A stretch of 64,000 nt of DNA from Pseudomonadota bacterium (GCA_009926935.1 RFNZ01000005.1:62001-126000); one strand, 5' to 3'; shown: positions 1 through 9,610, numbered from the stretch's first letter. The notes: generated by a model from the sequence alone, not told the origin. Program-made: numbers and translations.

Positions 1-666
1 CCCTGCCGTAAAGGCGCCCCAGAGAACTGTCAGGGTGAGCAGCCCCAAAGACCAGCGGCCATGCCTACGCAGGCAGTGAGATGTTGCCAGAGGGCGCATT
101 AGAAGGGCCCCGTCACGACGGAGTAGTGTCAGCGCCATCCAAATCATCAGGCCGTAAATAACCATCGCGAGGCCAAGGTGTGTTGCCAGCCTGTAGTGAG
201 AGACGGCAGGATTGTCGATAAGGCCACTCTTTACCATCCACCAGCCGACGACGCCCTGAAGGCCGCCTAAAATAAGAAGACCTAAAAATTTATGTCCGTA
301 GCCATCGGCTATGCGGCGCGTGAGCCAGAACCATAACAACGGCACTGCAAAAAAAAGACCTATGACACGGCCCCACTGGCGATGCAGCCATTCCCAGAAA
401 AAGATGTTTTTAAACTCGTCCAGCGTCATACCAGCGTTTTTTTGTGTAAATTCAGGGCTCTGCTGATAGATCAAAAATTCATCAAGCCATGCCTCGTGCG
501 ACAGGGGGGGGAGGGCGCCGGCCACCGGTTTCCAATAGGTGATGGACAGGCCGGACTCTGTCAGGCGAGTGACAGCACCAATCACGGCCATCAAAAAAAC
601 CATGGCAGCACAGGTTATCAGCCAGTGTGCGCAAGCACGGTCGTTTGAGGTTTGGGTGTTGCTCAA
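1..666 (-). CDS. ctaA: Heme A synthase (COX15/CtaA), C-terminal part beyond window
   Basis: Converts heme O to heme A in the inner membrane for aa3-type cytochrome oxidase. Reading the minus strand gives 222 codons open to the window edge. Family marks include TRLTESGLSI after the first membrane helix, a histidine in FFWEWLHRQWGRVIG and another in SHYRLATHLGLA; such helix histidines are heme ligands in this family. I place the start at TTG 666 because GAGGG lies 8 nt upstream; an in-frame TTG six bases further upstream would be only 2 nt from that site. The gene is divergent from the ferredoxin reductase at 715. Function is firm; the C-terminal third is not visible. Confidence 0.88.
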   Translation of the reverse strand, partial: MSNTQTSNDRACAHWLITCAAMVFLMAVIGAVTRLTESGLSITYWKPVAGALPPLSHEAWLDEFLIYQQSPEFTQKNAGMTLDEFKNIFFWEWLHRQWGRVIGLFFAVPLLWFWLTRRIADGYGHKFLGLLILGGLQGVVGWWMVKSGLIDNPAVSHYRLATHLGLAMVIYGLMIWMALTLLRRDGALLMRPLATSHCLRRHGRWSLGLLTLTVLWGAFTAG

Positions 667-711
667 GATCAAGGCCCTCTAATCAGAAACTTGTCAAAGT
701 CACATTGATAG

Positions 712-1743
<1,032 letters not shown>

Positions 1744-1755
1744 AGGCACGCTATC

Positions 1756-2541
1756 TTGAGCGTGATGCAGAATGCACCCCAGCCGCCTTTCTTTCTTTTT
1801 GATGCCTTTACCGGCGGTATCAGGATTTTTGCCCAGAACAGCAGGCTTATTCTCAGGCTTTCGTTCATTCCATTTGCGGTTACGCTTTTGACGCTGGTCG
1901 TTTTAAGGACCTTTAACGATTCACTCACGATGTTCTGGCTACCTGTTTTGCAGATGCCCTCCAGCTTTGTTACGGGGCTGCAATGCGGGCTTATTTTGCG
2001 ATATCTGGTGTTGCAGGAGTTTCCGCTGGTTCAAGACGAGGATGCAAAAAAAATCCGCAACAAGGCCATTACTGAGTCTGCGTTTGCCTATATGGCGGTC
2101 ACGTATTTTGTCACCGGGGTTTATGCTGTCGTTGTAAAATTGCAAGGATTCATGAAGACGGATCCCGAGGCCGCAGCACCTTATATGCCTTTGGCTGCCG
2201 GGTTGCTGATCCTGATGCTTTGGGGGTCTCGTTGGTTGTGGCTTCATATCCCGCTTGCGATTGACTGGCCGATCCGCGATTTTTATTCACGCATAGGTAA
2301 ATGGTCAGGATCACTCAGGATTTTCGCGCTTTTTGCCATGTGCTCGCTCACCATGAATTTTTTTGCCGGGATTTGCCGCAGCCTTGTTGCTGCTTTTTCA
2401 GGAACCGCCAATAACGGTTTTGTTGCCGCTTTCGATGACGCGATTGTCGCTGCGATCACGCTCATGCTTTCGGTACTTTTTACGACGGTGAGTGTGGCCG
2501 CTATTCAGATGATTTCAAGCAAAAGCACGAAGCAGCCATGA
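1756..2541 (+). CDS. Multi-pass membrane protein, function unknown
   Basis: I do not recognise the family. The 261-aa product has about five or six hydrophobic segments (roughly residues 28-50, 60-78, 106-126, 145-165, 190-210 and 230-252) and short polar loops, so it is an inner-membrane protein without a soluble domain. It begins with TTG 1756 or ATG 1765, 12 nt after the reductase stop. Its end overlaps the ferredoxin start (ATGA at 2538-2541), so the three genes are probably one transcript and the protein may serve the same redox branch (inference). Confidence 0.75.
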   Translation: MSVMQNAPQPPFFLFDAFTGGIRIFAQNSRLILRLSFIPFAVTLLTLVVLRTFNDSLTMFWLPVLQMPSSFVTGLQCGLILRYLVLQEFPLVQDEDAKKIRNKAITESAFAYMAVTYFVTGVYAVVVKLQGFMKTDPEAAAPYMPLAAGLLILMLWGSRWLWLHIPLAIDWPIRDFYSRIGKWSGSLRIFALFAMCSLTMNFFAGICRSLVAAFSGTANNGFVAAFDDAIVAAITLMLSVLFTTVSVAAIQMISSKSTKQP

Positions 2542-2855
2542 AAATCATAGCTATCGATCAATCTGGACAGCGCCATGAACTAGAGGCCCTCGAGGGCTGG
2601 CGTATCATGGAGATCATTCGTGATTACGGTTTGCCAATTAAGGCCGAGTGCGGGGGCTGCTGTTGCTGTGCCACATGCCATGTTTATGTGGCTCCTGAAT
2701 GGCTATCTAAACTTGTTCCGCCAAATCCTGAAGAGGAAGATCTGCTTTTGGATGCGCCTGATACCAAAGCCAATTCGCGTCTTTCGTGCCAGATTTTGAT
2801 GTCTGCCGAACTTGACGGAATAGAAGTGGTTCTGGCGGAGAGCGCAAAGCCCTAG
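2538..2855 (+). CDS. [2Fe-2S] ferredoxin, adrenodoxin/FdVI type
   Basis: Small electron carrier of 105 aa. The cluster ligands are Cys38, Cys44, Cys47 and Cys84, in the C-x5-C-x2-C...C spacing of vertebrate-type and alphaproteobacterial ferredoxins, followed by the usual HVYV. The binding loop reads CGGCCCCATC, so three further cysteines (41-43) sit between the first two ligands. It overlaps the preceding membrane-protein gene by 4 nt and follows a ferredoxin reductase, which is its probable electron donor (inference). The stop directly abuts the convergent IalB gene. Confidence 0.88.
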   Translation: MKIIAIDQSGQRHELEALEGWRIMEIIRDYGLPIKAECGGCCCCATCHVYVAPEWLSKLVPPNPEEEDLLLDAPDTKANSRLSCQILMSAELDGIEVVLAESAKP

Positions 2856-3374
2856 TTATTTTGTTTTGCAGGCTTTCCCGATGGCCTCATGTGCGCCGCC
2901 CGTGCCTTTGAGAGAAAAGTTATCCGTGGTCAGTGTGCCGCGCATGGACTCGCCCTTGATGACGAGTTTGGAGCCTTTCCGCAGCGCTTCCGTGATTTTG
3001 TTATCGGTCTCGGCATCCTTGGCCCAGGCCATATCCTTGTTGGTGAAGAGCGTGAAGGTTTGTTTGTCATCGAAGGTCAGCGTTACATCGGAGCCCGGCT
3101 TGTAAGTATAGCCTGCAATAAAACTAAAAACGTTCTTCGTGTTTTCAGCGGGCCTGTGGGTTACGAGCGCAAAAACCTGATCGCGTTTTTTATAATTGCC
3201 TTCCGATTTTTTTGGCTGGCTTGCCATGTAGCAAACCGTGCCGCCGTTTTCCTTAAAGGAGTAGGCCGTCCAGTCACCATGAGTTGAGAGCAGCTTTGGC
3301 TCATCGGCCATGGCAGGAGCGGTTACGGCAAACAGTGCTATAGCCAAAATGCGGGCAGCGATACGAAACGACAT
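2856..3374 (-). CDS. IalB (invasion-associated locus B) family exported protein
   Basis: 172-aa exported protein with a signal peptide ending AMA-D near residue 23. The mature part has the compact beta-rich pattern of the IalB family (WTAY...CYMASQP, then FAL and TLFT segments) and one cysteine near each end (Cys48, Cys169) that could form a disulfide. The family is widespread in alphaproteobacteria and named from Bartonella; a molecular role is not established, so the name should not be read as evidence of pathogenicity. It is convergent with the ferredoxin gene with no gap between the stops. Confidence 0.82.
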   Translation of the reverse strand: MSFRIAARILAIALFAVTAPAMADEPKLLSTHGDWTAYSFKENGGTVCYMASQPKKSEGNYKKRDQVFALVTHRPAENTKNVFSFIAGYTYKPGSDVTLTFDDKQTFTLFTNKDMAWAKDAETDNKITEALRKGSKLVIKGESMRGTLTTDNFSLKGTGGAHEAIGKACKTK

Positions 3375-3500
3375 ACAATCATCCTTGCATTCAATTGAAC
3401 CGCGTGAGGGTAGGAAAATCCGTAGCCGAAGGCAAGGGATGAGGGTCCTTATTTTTTATGTAAATTATTTTGGCAGTGCTTCCGTGCGCAGCCATTCAAA

Positions 3501-4052
3501 TCAGGTCTTTTTTGCCTTGCGAGAAATGCGCCTGTGAAGGGCAAAAGGCTGCATTTCAAGGGTTTCGGTAGGGCCGCCTGGGCGCGCCGGGCGTGGGGCG
3601 TGGCGGCCTTGGGATACCAGCCTATCGTACATGACCAAAGCCCCAGCCACGCCTACATTGATACAAAACTTCATGGGTATTTTGACGACATGATGACAGA
3701 GTTTGAGCATTTCCGGGCTCAAGTTCCCCATCTCGGGGCCCATGACATAGGCGGCCTGAAGCGGGTGATGAAAGCTGGGTAGATCAACGGCATCCGGCAG
3801 AAACTCGACACCAACCAGCTGGCAGCCTTTTGGCAGCATTAGAGTATCGATGCTTTCGTAATTGTAGAAAGGCATGTGGGCTGCCGATGCTGCTGTATCG
3901 GAAACACGCACTTCACGCATGTTGACGTTGGGCGCTACCGTAAAAAAGAAGGACGCTCCAAAAGCGTGTGCGGAGCGGACGAGGTTGCCAAGATTTGCTT
4001 CCTTCGAAATGCCTTCGACGCCGATGCCGAAATATCCGCGTTGCCCCGTCAT
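3501..4052 (-). CDS. SpoU/TrmH-family RNA 2'-O-methyltransferase
   Basis: SAM-dependent methyltransferase of the SPOUT knot fold acting on tRNA or rRNA; the exact target cannot be read. Motif 1 is NLGNLVRSAHAFGA (residues about 21-34), motif 2 is YVMGPEMGNLS and motif 3 is IPMKFCINVGVAGALVMYD; motif 3 has CIN where many members have SLN. The length, 183 aa, fits the short single-domain branch without an RNA-binding N-terminus. It is followed by a basic tail. Its ATG overlaps the dnaB stop by one base, so it is translated from the dnaB transcript. Confidence 0.83.
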   Translation of the reverse strand: MTGQRGYFGIGVEGISKEANLGNLVRSAHAFGASFFFTVAPNVNMREVRVSDTAASAAHMPFYNYESIDTLMLPKGCQLVGVEFLPDAVDLPSFHHPLQAAYVMGPEMGNLSPEMLKLCHHVVKIPMKFCINVGVAGALVMYDRLVSQGRHAPRPARPGGPTETLEMQPFALHRRISRKAKKT

Positions 4053-5533
4053 CAGCCGAACCGTTTATCCAGATCTTTGAAGCGGGTGTATTGCGCATCA
4101 AAAAACATTTCAACGATGCCGATAGGGCCGTGACGCTGTTTGCCGATGACCGCCTCTGCCACGTTGTGCACGTTGGCCATTTTGCGCTGCCATGTTTCGA
4201 TTTTTGCTGCGTCTTCCTCGTTCGGTTTTTCACGCTCAAGGTAGTATTGCTCGCGATAGACGAACATCACCACATCGGCATCCTGCTCGATGGAGCCTGA
4301 CTCACGCAGGTCAGATAGCTGAGGGCGTTTATCCTCGCGGCTTTCAACGGCACGGCTGAGCTGCGAGAGCGCGACGACGGGGATTGCAAGTTCCTTAGCA
4401 ATTGCTTTGAGCCCTCTTGTGATCTCGGAAACTTCCAGAACCCGATTTTCAGATTGGCGGGAACCCGTTCCGCGCAAAAGCTGAAGGTAGTCTACGATCA
4501 GAAGGCTGAGGCCGTGTTTACGCTTCATGCGGCGCGCCCTGGTGCGCACGGCGGTGATTGAGAGTGCCGCCGTGTCATCGATGTAAAGCGGCACTTGAGC
4601 GAGATGCGTTGATTGCTCGGCCAGCCTGTGAAAATCGTCTTTTGAAAATTCACCGCGACGGATACGGTCACCAGAAATTTCGGCAAGATCGGAAAGCAAG
4701 CGCGTGGCCAGCTGGTCGGCTGACATCTCAAGGCTGAAAAAACCAACGATGCCGCCCTCGGTGCCGCCGCTGCGGCGGTAGGCATCAGCTGCGTTAAATG
4801 CGATTGTGGTAGCCAGTGCCGTTTTGCCCATGGACGGACGGCCAGCAAGAATAATGAGATCGGATGGCTGGAGCCCGCCCAGTTTTTTATCGAGGTCCTT
4901 GAGGCCTGTGGTAACCCCTGTCACATGTCCATCTGACTTGAAGGCTTTTTCGGCAAGCTCGATGGCTGTTGCGGTGGCATCGCGCATGGTAATGAAACCA
5001 CGGTCCCCCTGACCTACTTCACCAATCTGAAAGAGGCGCGATTCAGCCTCCTCAAGACAGTCTTGGGCGGATGTATCGATATCGGCCTCGAACGCCTCGT
5101 TGACGAGATCGTTGCCGATAGAAATAAGATCGCGGCGTGTGGCCATATCGCGGATAAACTTTGCGTAGTTTGGCGCGTTGATGACAGTTACAACAGAGGA
5201 TGCAAGATCGGCTAGGTATTGGGCACCACCGCGCTCTTCCAGCTCTGCGTCTTTTTCAAAATAGGGTTTGAGTGTGATTGGGTCCGCGTTCTGGCCACGA
5301 TCAACCATTTTTGTGATGGCATCGTAAATGCGCTGGTGAACGGGTGAGAAAAAGTGCTCGGCCTTGACGATGTCCCCAACGTTTTCGAGGGCGCGGTTAT
5401 CAGTCAAGAGAGCGCCCAAGAGTGCCTGCTCGGCCTCAAGATTATGGGGCAGGATACGGAACCCCGGCGATTCGAGTGAGGACGCGTTGCTGTTGGCGGG
5501 GGCGACCACCTGTATCCGTTTTTCTGAAGGCAT
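4052..5533 (-). CDS. dnaB: Replicative DNA helicase DnaB
   Basis: Hexameric 5'-3' helicase at the replication fork. 493 aa with the N-terminal primase-interacting domain beginning LPHNLEAEQALLGALL, a linker, and a RecA-like motor with Walker A GRPSMGKTALATTIA, Walker B LLIVDYLQLL and the ALSQLSRAVE/RPQLSDLRESGSIEQDAD segments conserved in DnaB. No intein or insertion is visible. Transcribed with the SpoU methyltransferase (1-nt overlap). The start ATG 5533 fits the family N-terminus, although it carries a short extra leader of about 25 residues. Confidence 0.96.
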   Translation of the reverse strand: MPSEKRIQVVAPANSNASSLESPGFRILPHNLEAEQALLGALLTDNRALENVGDIVKAEHFFSPVHQRIYDAITKMVDRGQNADPITLKPYFEKDAELEERGGAQYLADLASSVVTVINAPNYAKFIRDMATRRDLISIGNDLVNEAFEADIDTSAQDCLEEAESRLFQIGEVGQGDRGFITMRDATATAIELAEKAFKSDGHVTGVTTGLKDLDKKLGGLQPSDLIILAGRPSMGKTALATTIAFNAADAYRRSGGTEGGIVGFFSLEMSADQLATRLLSDLAEISGDRIRRGEFSKDDFHRLAEQSTHLAQVPLYIDDTAALSITAVRTRARRMKRKHGLSLLIVDYLQLLRGTGSRQSENRVLEVSEITRGLKAIAKELAIPVVALSQLSRAVESREDKRPQLSDLRESGSIEQDADVVMFVYREQYYLEREKPNEEDAAKIETWQRKMANVHNVAEAVIGKQRHGPIGIVEMFFDAQYTRFKDLDKRFG

Positions 5534-5602
5534 TCCCGGATGCTAAAGAACAGTCATGCCTTTTCAAATAAAAAACGGACCGGAGGCGCAAATATCGTGG
5601 GG

Positions 5603-6334
5603 TTAGCCTGTGGATAAATGTGTGTAAAAAGGGCGTGATCCCAATACGTTTGCCATACGATCCCGTAGCATCACCAAGAGGGCCGGGGTTGAGCCCGATA
5701 TAGTTTTTCCTTCATATTCAAAGCTGTACTCGCCGTTAATAATGCGGGCGTTTGCTGGATCCATAAAATGGCTAAGAGGTACTGTTGTGGTTGCGCTTAC
5801 CTCTGCCTCGTTGATGTTGAGAAGGATGGGCGTTTGAAGTGTGCCCACAAAGCCAGAGAGATTGAACCCTGCTTTGCCGGGTACATCCGAGCAAACCCAG
5901 AAATTTGGCAATCTGCCTATGGGCGATATTTTTTTTGAGGGTATGCCGGTTTCTTCAAAAGTTTCACGCAGGGCCGTGCGTATTTTAAGGCCGTCCTCCG
6001 GATCGAATTTTCCGCCGGGGAAACACCAGCGATTTGGATGGATTTGAAAATGTGCAGGGCGCTTTGTCAGGAAAACTGAAATCCGGCCATTCTCTAAAAC
6101 AAGCGGTATCAGGACCGATGCATGTTTCATGACCTTGCCAGCCATCTCGGCCTGAAATAGATCACGTAACGATGGGTCTATCAGGTGGTCACCAAGCATG
6201 GGTTCTTCGTATTCAAATTCGTGAAGACCGGCCAGAGCCCTGCTGATCAGGCGAAACTGATCATCAATACTGAGAGATAAAAAATCGGCGGCTTGCATTT
6301 GTGCAAGATAAAGGGGCCGAGATTTTTCTGCCAT
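5603..6334 (-). CDS. Nudix hydrolase, CoA-pyrophosphatase-like
   Basis: Hydrolyses a nucleoside diphosphate linked to another moiety; substrate unknown. The Nudix core is CFPGGKFDPED...ALRETFEETGI. The preceding LTKRPAHFQIHPNRW resembles the region in front of the Nudix box of CoA pyrophosphatases, which suggests a CoA derivative (inference). About 80 residues precede the core. I start at ATG 6334 (MAEKSRP, 243 aa); a GTG at 6358 lies inside the rplI terminator stem and is unlikely. The ATG directly follows the terminator U tract, so no ribosome-binding site precedes it. Confidence 0.8.
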   Translation of the reverse strand: MAEKSRPLYLAQMQAADFLSLSIDDQFRLISRALAGLHEFEYEEPMLGDHLIDPSLRDLFQAEMAGKVMKHASVLIPLVLENGRISVFLTKRPAHFQIHPNRWCFPGGKFDPEDGLKIRTALRETFEETGIPSKKISPIGRLPNFWVCSDVPGKAGFNLSGFVGTLQTPILLNINEAEVSATTTVPLSHFMDPANARIINGEYSFEYEGKTISGSTPALLVMLRDRMANVLGSRPFYTHLSTG

Positions 6335-6337
6335 AAA

Positions 6338-6367
6338 AAAAACCCCGCGGAACGCCACGGGGTTTTT
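6338..6367 (-). terminator. Rho-independent terminator of the rpsF-rpsR-rplI operon
   Basis: Read on the minus strand, AAAAACCCCG pairs with CGGGGTTTTT around a short inner GG/CC stem and an AACG-type loop, followed by a run of eight T. It starts about 20 nt after the rplI stop and ends exactly at the Nudix start codon. Confidence 0.85.
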
Positions 6368-6387
6368 GATTTTTATCTCTGTCCGAA

Positions 6388-6969
6388 TTAGGCTGCTGCC
6401 GACTCTTCAGTTGAGGCATCTGCTACGGCTTCATCGGCCTTGGCTTCAGCTTTTTCCGCTTTGTCTTCGCCATCCGATTTAACCAGAGCTTTGCCGGTTT
6501 TCTTCTGGATTGCGGCTTCTTCCTCGGTACGGGCGATGTTTACGGTAACCGAAACCTTCACTTCTGGGTGAAGGGCGATTGTAACCGGGAACAGGCCCAG
6601 GACTTTAAGAGGGCTGTTCAGCACGACGTGGTTGCGATCAACCGATACTTTGGTGGATGCGGCTACGGCGTCTGCGATATCGCGTGTTGAAACCGAACCA
6701 TACAGGTGTCCGGCCTCGGACGCCTGACGGATGATCACAACTGAGACATCGTTCAGCTTTTTGCTTTCCTTTTCGGCGGCTTCACGCTTTTTCGCGTTGG
6801 CGGCTTCAAGGGCGGCTTTTTCACGCTGGAAATAGGCGCGGTTGGCCTCCGTAGCACGGAGAGCCTTGCGTTGAGGCAAAAGGTAGTTACGGGCAAAGCC
6901 GTCACGAACCTTTACTTCTTCACCTAAAGTGCCCAGACGCTCGATCTTTTCAAGAAGAATGACTTGCAT
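6388..6969 (-). CDS. rplI: 50S ribosomal protein bL9
   Basis: Large-subunit protein with the canonical N-terminal domain (MQVILLEKIERLGTLGEEV, then KVRDGFARNYLLPQRKA), the long connecting helix and the C-terminal domain. At 193 aa it is about 45 residues longer than E. coli bL9; the extra C-terminus is rich in Ala, Glu and Lys and probably disordered. It is the last gene of the rpsF-rpsR-rplI operon, 3 nt after rpsR, and is followed by a strong terminator. Confidence 0.96.
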   Translation of the reverse strand: MQVILLEKIERLGTLGEEVKVRDGFARNYLLPQRKALRATEANRAYFQREKAALEAANAKKREAAEKESKKLNDVSVVIIRQASEAGHLYGSVSTRDIADAVAASTKVSVDRNHVVLNSPLKVLGLFPVTIALHPEVKVSVTVNIARTEEEAAIQKKTGKALVKSDGEDKAEKAEAKADEAVADASTEESAAA

Positions 6970-6972
6970 GGT

Positions 6973-7401
6973 TTAGCCCTCCTTCGTGTTTTCAAATGAG
7001 CTGAAAGAACGGTCGGTACGGGGGCCGCGGTCACGGTCGCCGTAGCTACCGCGCTCAGGACGGTCACCGAAAGAACGCTGCGGTGGCAGTTCATCGCGGA
7101 CGTAGGGCATTAGGGCCATGAAACGTGCGCGCTTGATGGCAATCGCCAGTTCGCGCTGTTTTGCAGCCGATACGGCTGTAATGCGTGAAGGCATGATTTT
7201 GCCACGCTCGGAGATATAACGGGTCAACATTTTCACGTCTTTCCAGTCAATCTTCGGGGCGTTGTCGCCTGAAAACGGGCAGGTTTTTTTGCGGCGGAAG
7301 AAGGGCGCGCCACCGGCACCGGCGCCACGGCCTTCACCACGATCACCACGGCCTTCGCCACGGTCGCCACGCGGTTCGCGTTGTTCTCTATCGAAAGCCA
7401 T
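6973..7401 (-). CDS. rpsR: 30S ribosomal protein bS18 with R/G-rich tails
   Basis: The core bS18 (about residues 34-105) begins [12 protein letters not shown] and contains [18 protein letters not shown] and the [22 protein letters not shown] region. Normal bS18 is 70-90 aa; this one is 142 aa. The first 33 residues contain a tandem RGDRGEG repeat and the last 35 contain further DR/RG runs ([12 protein letters not shown]). The matching DNA is a short imperfect repeat. Start ATG overlaps the rpsF stop (TAATG). Identity is certain; the purpose of the tails is unknown. Confidence 0.95.
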   Translation of the reverse strand: MAFDREQREPRGDRGEGRGDRGEGRGAGAGGAPFFRRKKTCPFSGDNAPKIDWKDVKMLTRYISERGKIMPSRITAVSAAKQRELAIAIKRARFMALMPYVRDELPPQRSFGDRPERGSYGDRDRGPRTDRSFSSFENTKEG

Positions 7402-7730
7402 TATGCAGCCTCCTTCACGGGTTTTTTGGTTTCTTCGGAAGCGAATGCTTCGATGCTGACGGACATGTAACGCAAGACGTCTTCGGAAAGACGGAGGTTG
7501 CGCTCAAGTTCGTGCAGGGCCGCGGGCGGCGTATCCAGTTCAAACAGAACGTAGTGGCCTTTGCGGTTTTTGTTGATGCGGTATGCGAGGGTTTTGAGAC
7601 CCCAGTGGTCCGTTTTATGGACTTTGCCACCATTGTCGGTGACGATTTTGCCCATCTTTTCGGCCAGTTGCTCGACCTGTGCGGGTGCGAGATCCTGCCG
7701 TGCGATGAACACGGTTTCGTACTTCGGCAT
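7401..7730 (-). CDS. rpsF: 30S ribosomal protein bS6
   Basis: Binds bS18 and 16S rRNA in the platform of the small subunit. 109 aa starting [14 protein letters not shown], with the [31 protein letters not shown] core. The reading frame extends 40 codons upstream, but ATG 7730 is preceded by AAGGAG at good spacing and matches the family start, so I use it. First gene of rpsF-rpsR-rplI and divergent from fabD. A small GC hairpin (7754-7768) lies in the leader. Confidence 0.96.
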   Translation of the reverse strand: MPKYETVFIARQDLAPAQVEQLAEKMGKIVTDNGGKVHKTDHWGLKTLAYRINKNRKGHYVLFELDTPPAALHELERNLRLSEDVLRYMSVSIEAFASEETKKPVKEAA

Positions 7731-7843
7731 TTTTTGTCTCCTTACGGTTATGACGGGAACCATTCCCGCCAAAGCCAATACCCTAGTGCTGGCAAGGTTG
7801 AAGCGTAAAAAGCATAGTTCAGGGGAGAAATGCAAGCAGTTTC

Positions 7844-7849
7844 TTGACA
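7844..7849 (+). promoter_or_regulatory. Possible -35 element of the fabD promoter
   Basis: A perfect TTGACA lies about 56 nt upstream of the fabD start. No convincing -10 hexamer stands 16-18 nt downstream, so this is only a candidate. Confidence 0.25.
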
Positions 7850-7905
7850 TTAACCTTTAAAGACGGCTTGTTATGGGCGCGATCTGAACCGCCAAGGGGG
7901 AGCAC

Positions 7906-8868
7906 ATGAAACGCGCATTCGTATTTCCAGGTCAGGGGAGCCAAGCCGTCGGCATGGGCCGTGAGCTGGCAGAAGCCTTTGTGGAAGCCCGTGAGGTGTT
8001 TGAGAGAGTCAATGATGCTCTCAAGCTGGATCTGACCAAGATTATGTTTGAAGGCACAGAAGCTGAAATCAACCTTACTGAAAATACGCAGCCTGCCCTC
8101 ATGGCTGTTTCGATGGCTATTGTCCGTATTCTTAAAAAGCAGGGGGGTATCCGGCTTGATGAAAAGGCCGTGTATTTGGCCGGGCACTCACTTGGCGAGT
8201 ATTCGGCCCTGACAGCAGCAAAATCATTTGAGCTGAACGATACGGCACGCCTTTTGAAACTGCGCGGTAAAGCCATGCAGCGCGCTGTGCCGGTTGGGCA
8301 AGGGGCCATGGCGGCCATACTGGGTTTGGATTTTGAAGCAGTAACAGCCCTCGCCAAAGAAAATGCAGCTACCAACACCAATGGCGATTGTGTTTGCGAA
8401 TCCGCCAATGACAATGCACCGGGGCAAGTTGTTATTTCCGGCCATACGAAGGCTGTCGAGAGTTTTGTTGCCCTTGCCTCCAGCCGTGGGGCCAAACGCG
8501 CTATCATGCTTCCGGTATCCGCTCCTTTCCATTGCCGCCTCATGGCGCCGGCCGCTGCCGAAATGGCAAAGGCACTGGCACAGGTAACAATCCGCCCGCC
8601 TGAAGTACCGGTTGTGTGCAACGTTACCGCGCAGGCGGAAGATGACCCCAACCGCATTCGCCAGCTGCTTGTTGACCAGATTATCGGCCGTGTGCGCTGG
8701 CGCGAGTCCGTCATGTGGATGGCGGCACAGGGCGTGACCGAGATTGTGGAACTTGGTACTGGTAAAGTTCTTTCGGGACTCGTCAAACGTATTGACGGCA
8801 ATATCGCAACGATGAATGCGGGTACCCCTGCTGAAATCGAAGCTTTGATCAAACATCTGCAAGGATAG
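7906..8868 (+). CDS. fabD: Malonyl-CoA:ACP transacylase
   Basis: Loads malonyl groups from CoA onto AcpP for fatty-acid elongation. 320 aa starting MKRAFVFPGQGSQAVGMG, nucleophile Ser95 in GHSLGE, and the catalytic histidine in SAPFHCRLM near residue 205. The start has GGGGGAG just upstream. First gene of a plus-strand run fabD-fabG-HAD-acpP-fabF-mltG; fabG begins 4 nt after its stop. Divergent from rpsF. Confidence 0.96.
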   Translation: MKRAFVFPGQGSQAVGMGRELAEAFVEAREVFERVNDALKLDLTKIMFEGTEAEINLTENTQPALMAVSMAIVRILKKQGGIRLDEKAVYLAGHSLGEYSALTAAKSFELNDTARLLKLRGKAMQRAVPVGQGAMAAILGLDFEAVTALAKENAATNTNGDCVCESANDNAPGQVVISGHTKAVESFVALASSRGAKRAIMLPVSAPFHCRLMAPAAAEMAKALAQVTIRPPEVPVVCNVTAQAEDDPNRIRQLLVDQIIGRVRWRESVMWMAAQGVTEIVELGTGKVLSGLVKRIDGNIATMNAGTPAEIEALIKHLQG

Positions 8869-8872
8869 TCCT

Positions 8873-9610
8873 ATGTTTTCTCTAGACGGTAAAACGGCGC
8901 TGGTGACTGGTGCTACAGGTGGTATTGGCGAATCCATAGCGCGGGCGCTGCATGTGCAGGGCTGTGTGGTTGGCATATCAGGCCGTAATAAAGAGAAGCT
9001 GGATGCTCTTGCGACATCACTCGGCGCACGCGTGCATGTATTGCCGGCCGATCTTTCGGATGCGGCAGCGACCGACAAGCTGGTTGAAGATGCAATTACT
9101 GCCATGGGTAAAATTGATATTCTTATCAACAATGCCGGTTTGACGCGGGATAACCTCGCCTTGCGCCTTAAAGATGAGGATTGGCAGGCTGTGTTGGATG
9201 TGAATTTGACAGCTCCCTTTAGATTGGCGCGCGCATGCCTTAAAGGCATGATGAAAAACCGTTGGGGCCGGATTGTAAATATTACGTCGATTGTTGGTGT
9301 GACTGGGAACCCCGGGCAGACCAACTATGCCGCATCAAAAGCAGGCATGATTGGCTGGAGCAAATCGATGGCGGCGGAAATTGCATCGCGCAATGTGACC
9401 GTGAACTGCATTGCGCCCGGTTTTATTGCGACTGCCATGACGCATGTTCTAAACGATGAGCAAAAAGAAAAGCTCAACGGCACCATACCGATGGGCCGTA
9501 TGGGCACAGCCGATGAAATTGCGGCGGCTGCCGTTTATCTTGCATCCAATGAAGCTGCTTACGTGACGGGCCAAACGCTGCACGTCAATGGCGGCATGGC
9601 CATGATTTAG
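8873..9610 (+). CDS. fabG: 3-oxoacyl-ACP reductase
   Basis: NADPH-dependent reduction of 3-oxoacyl-ACP. Short-chain dehydrogenase of 245 aa with cofactor loop TGATGGIGES, NNAG at residues 86-89 and the catalytic Ser139, Tyr152 and Lys156 (YAASK). Ends in the usual VNGGMAMI. Position between fabD and acpP supports the fatty-acid role over other SDR functions. Confidence 0.95.
   Translation: MFSLDGKTALVTGATGGIGESIARALHVQGCVVGISGRNKEKLDALATSLGARVHVLPADLSDAAATDKLVEDAITAMGKIDILINNAGLTRDNLALRLKDEDWQAVLDVNLTAPFRLARACLKGMMKNRWGRIVNITSIVGVTGNPGQTNYAASKAGMIGWSKSMAAEIASRNVTVNCIAPGFIATAMTHVLNDEQKEKLNGTIPMGRMGTADEIAAAAVYLASNEAAYVTGQTLHVNGGMAMI

Noticed and set aside
5541..5602. Small gene between dnaB and the Nudix gene
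   Set aside because: Only about 60 nt with no start and ribosome site in a usable frame.
7932..9324. Long minus-strand frames (306 and 366 aa) opposite fabD and fabG
   Set aside because: They mirror highly conserved fatty-acid genes, have no ribosome site and no recognisable protein pattern.
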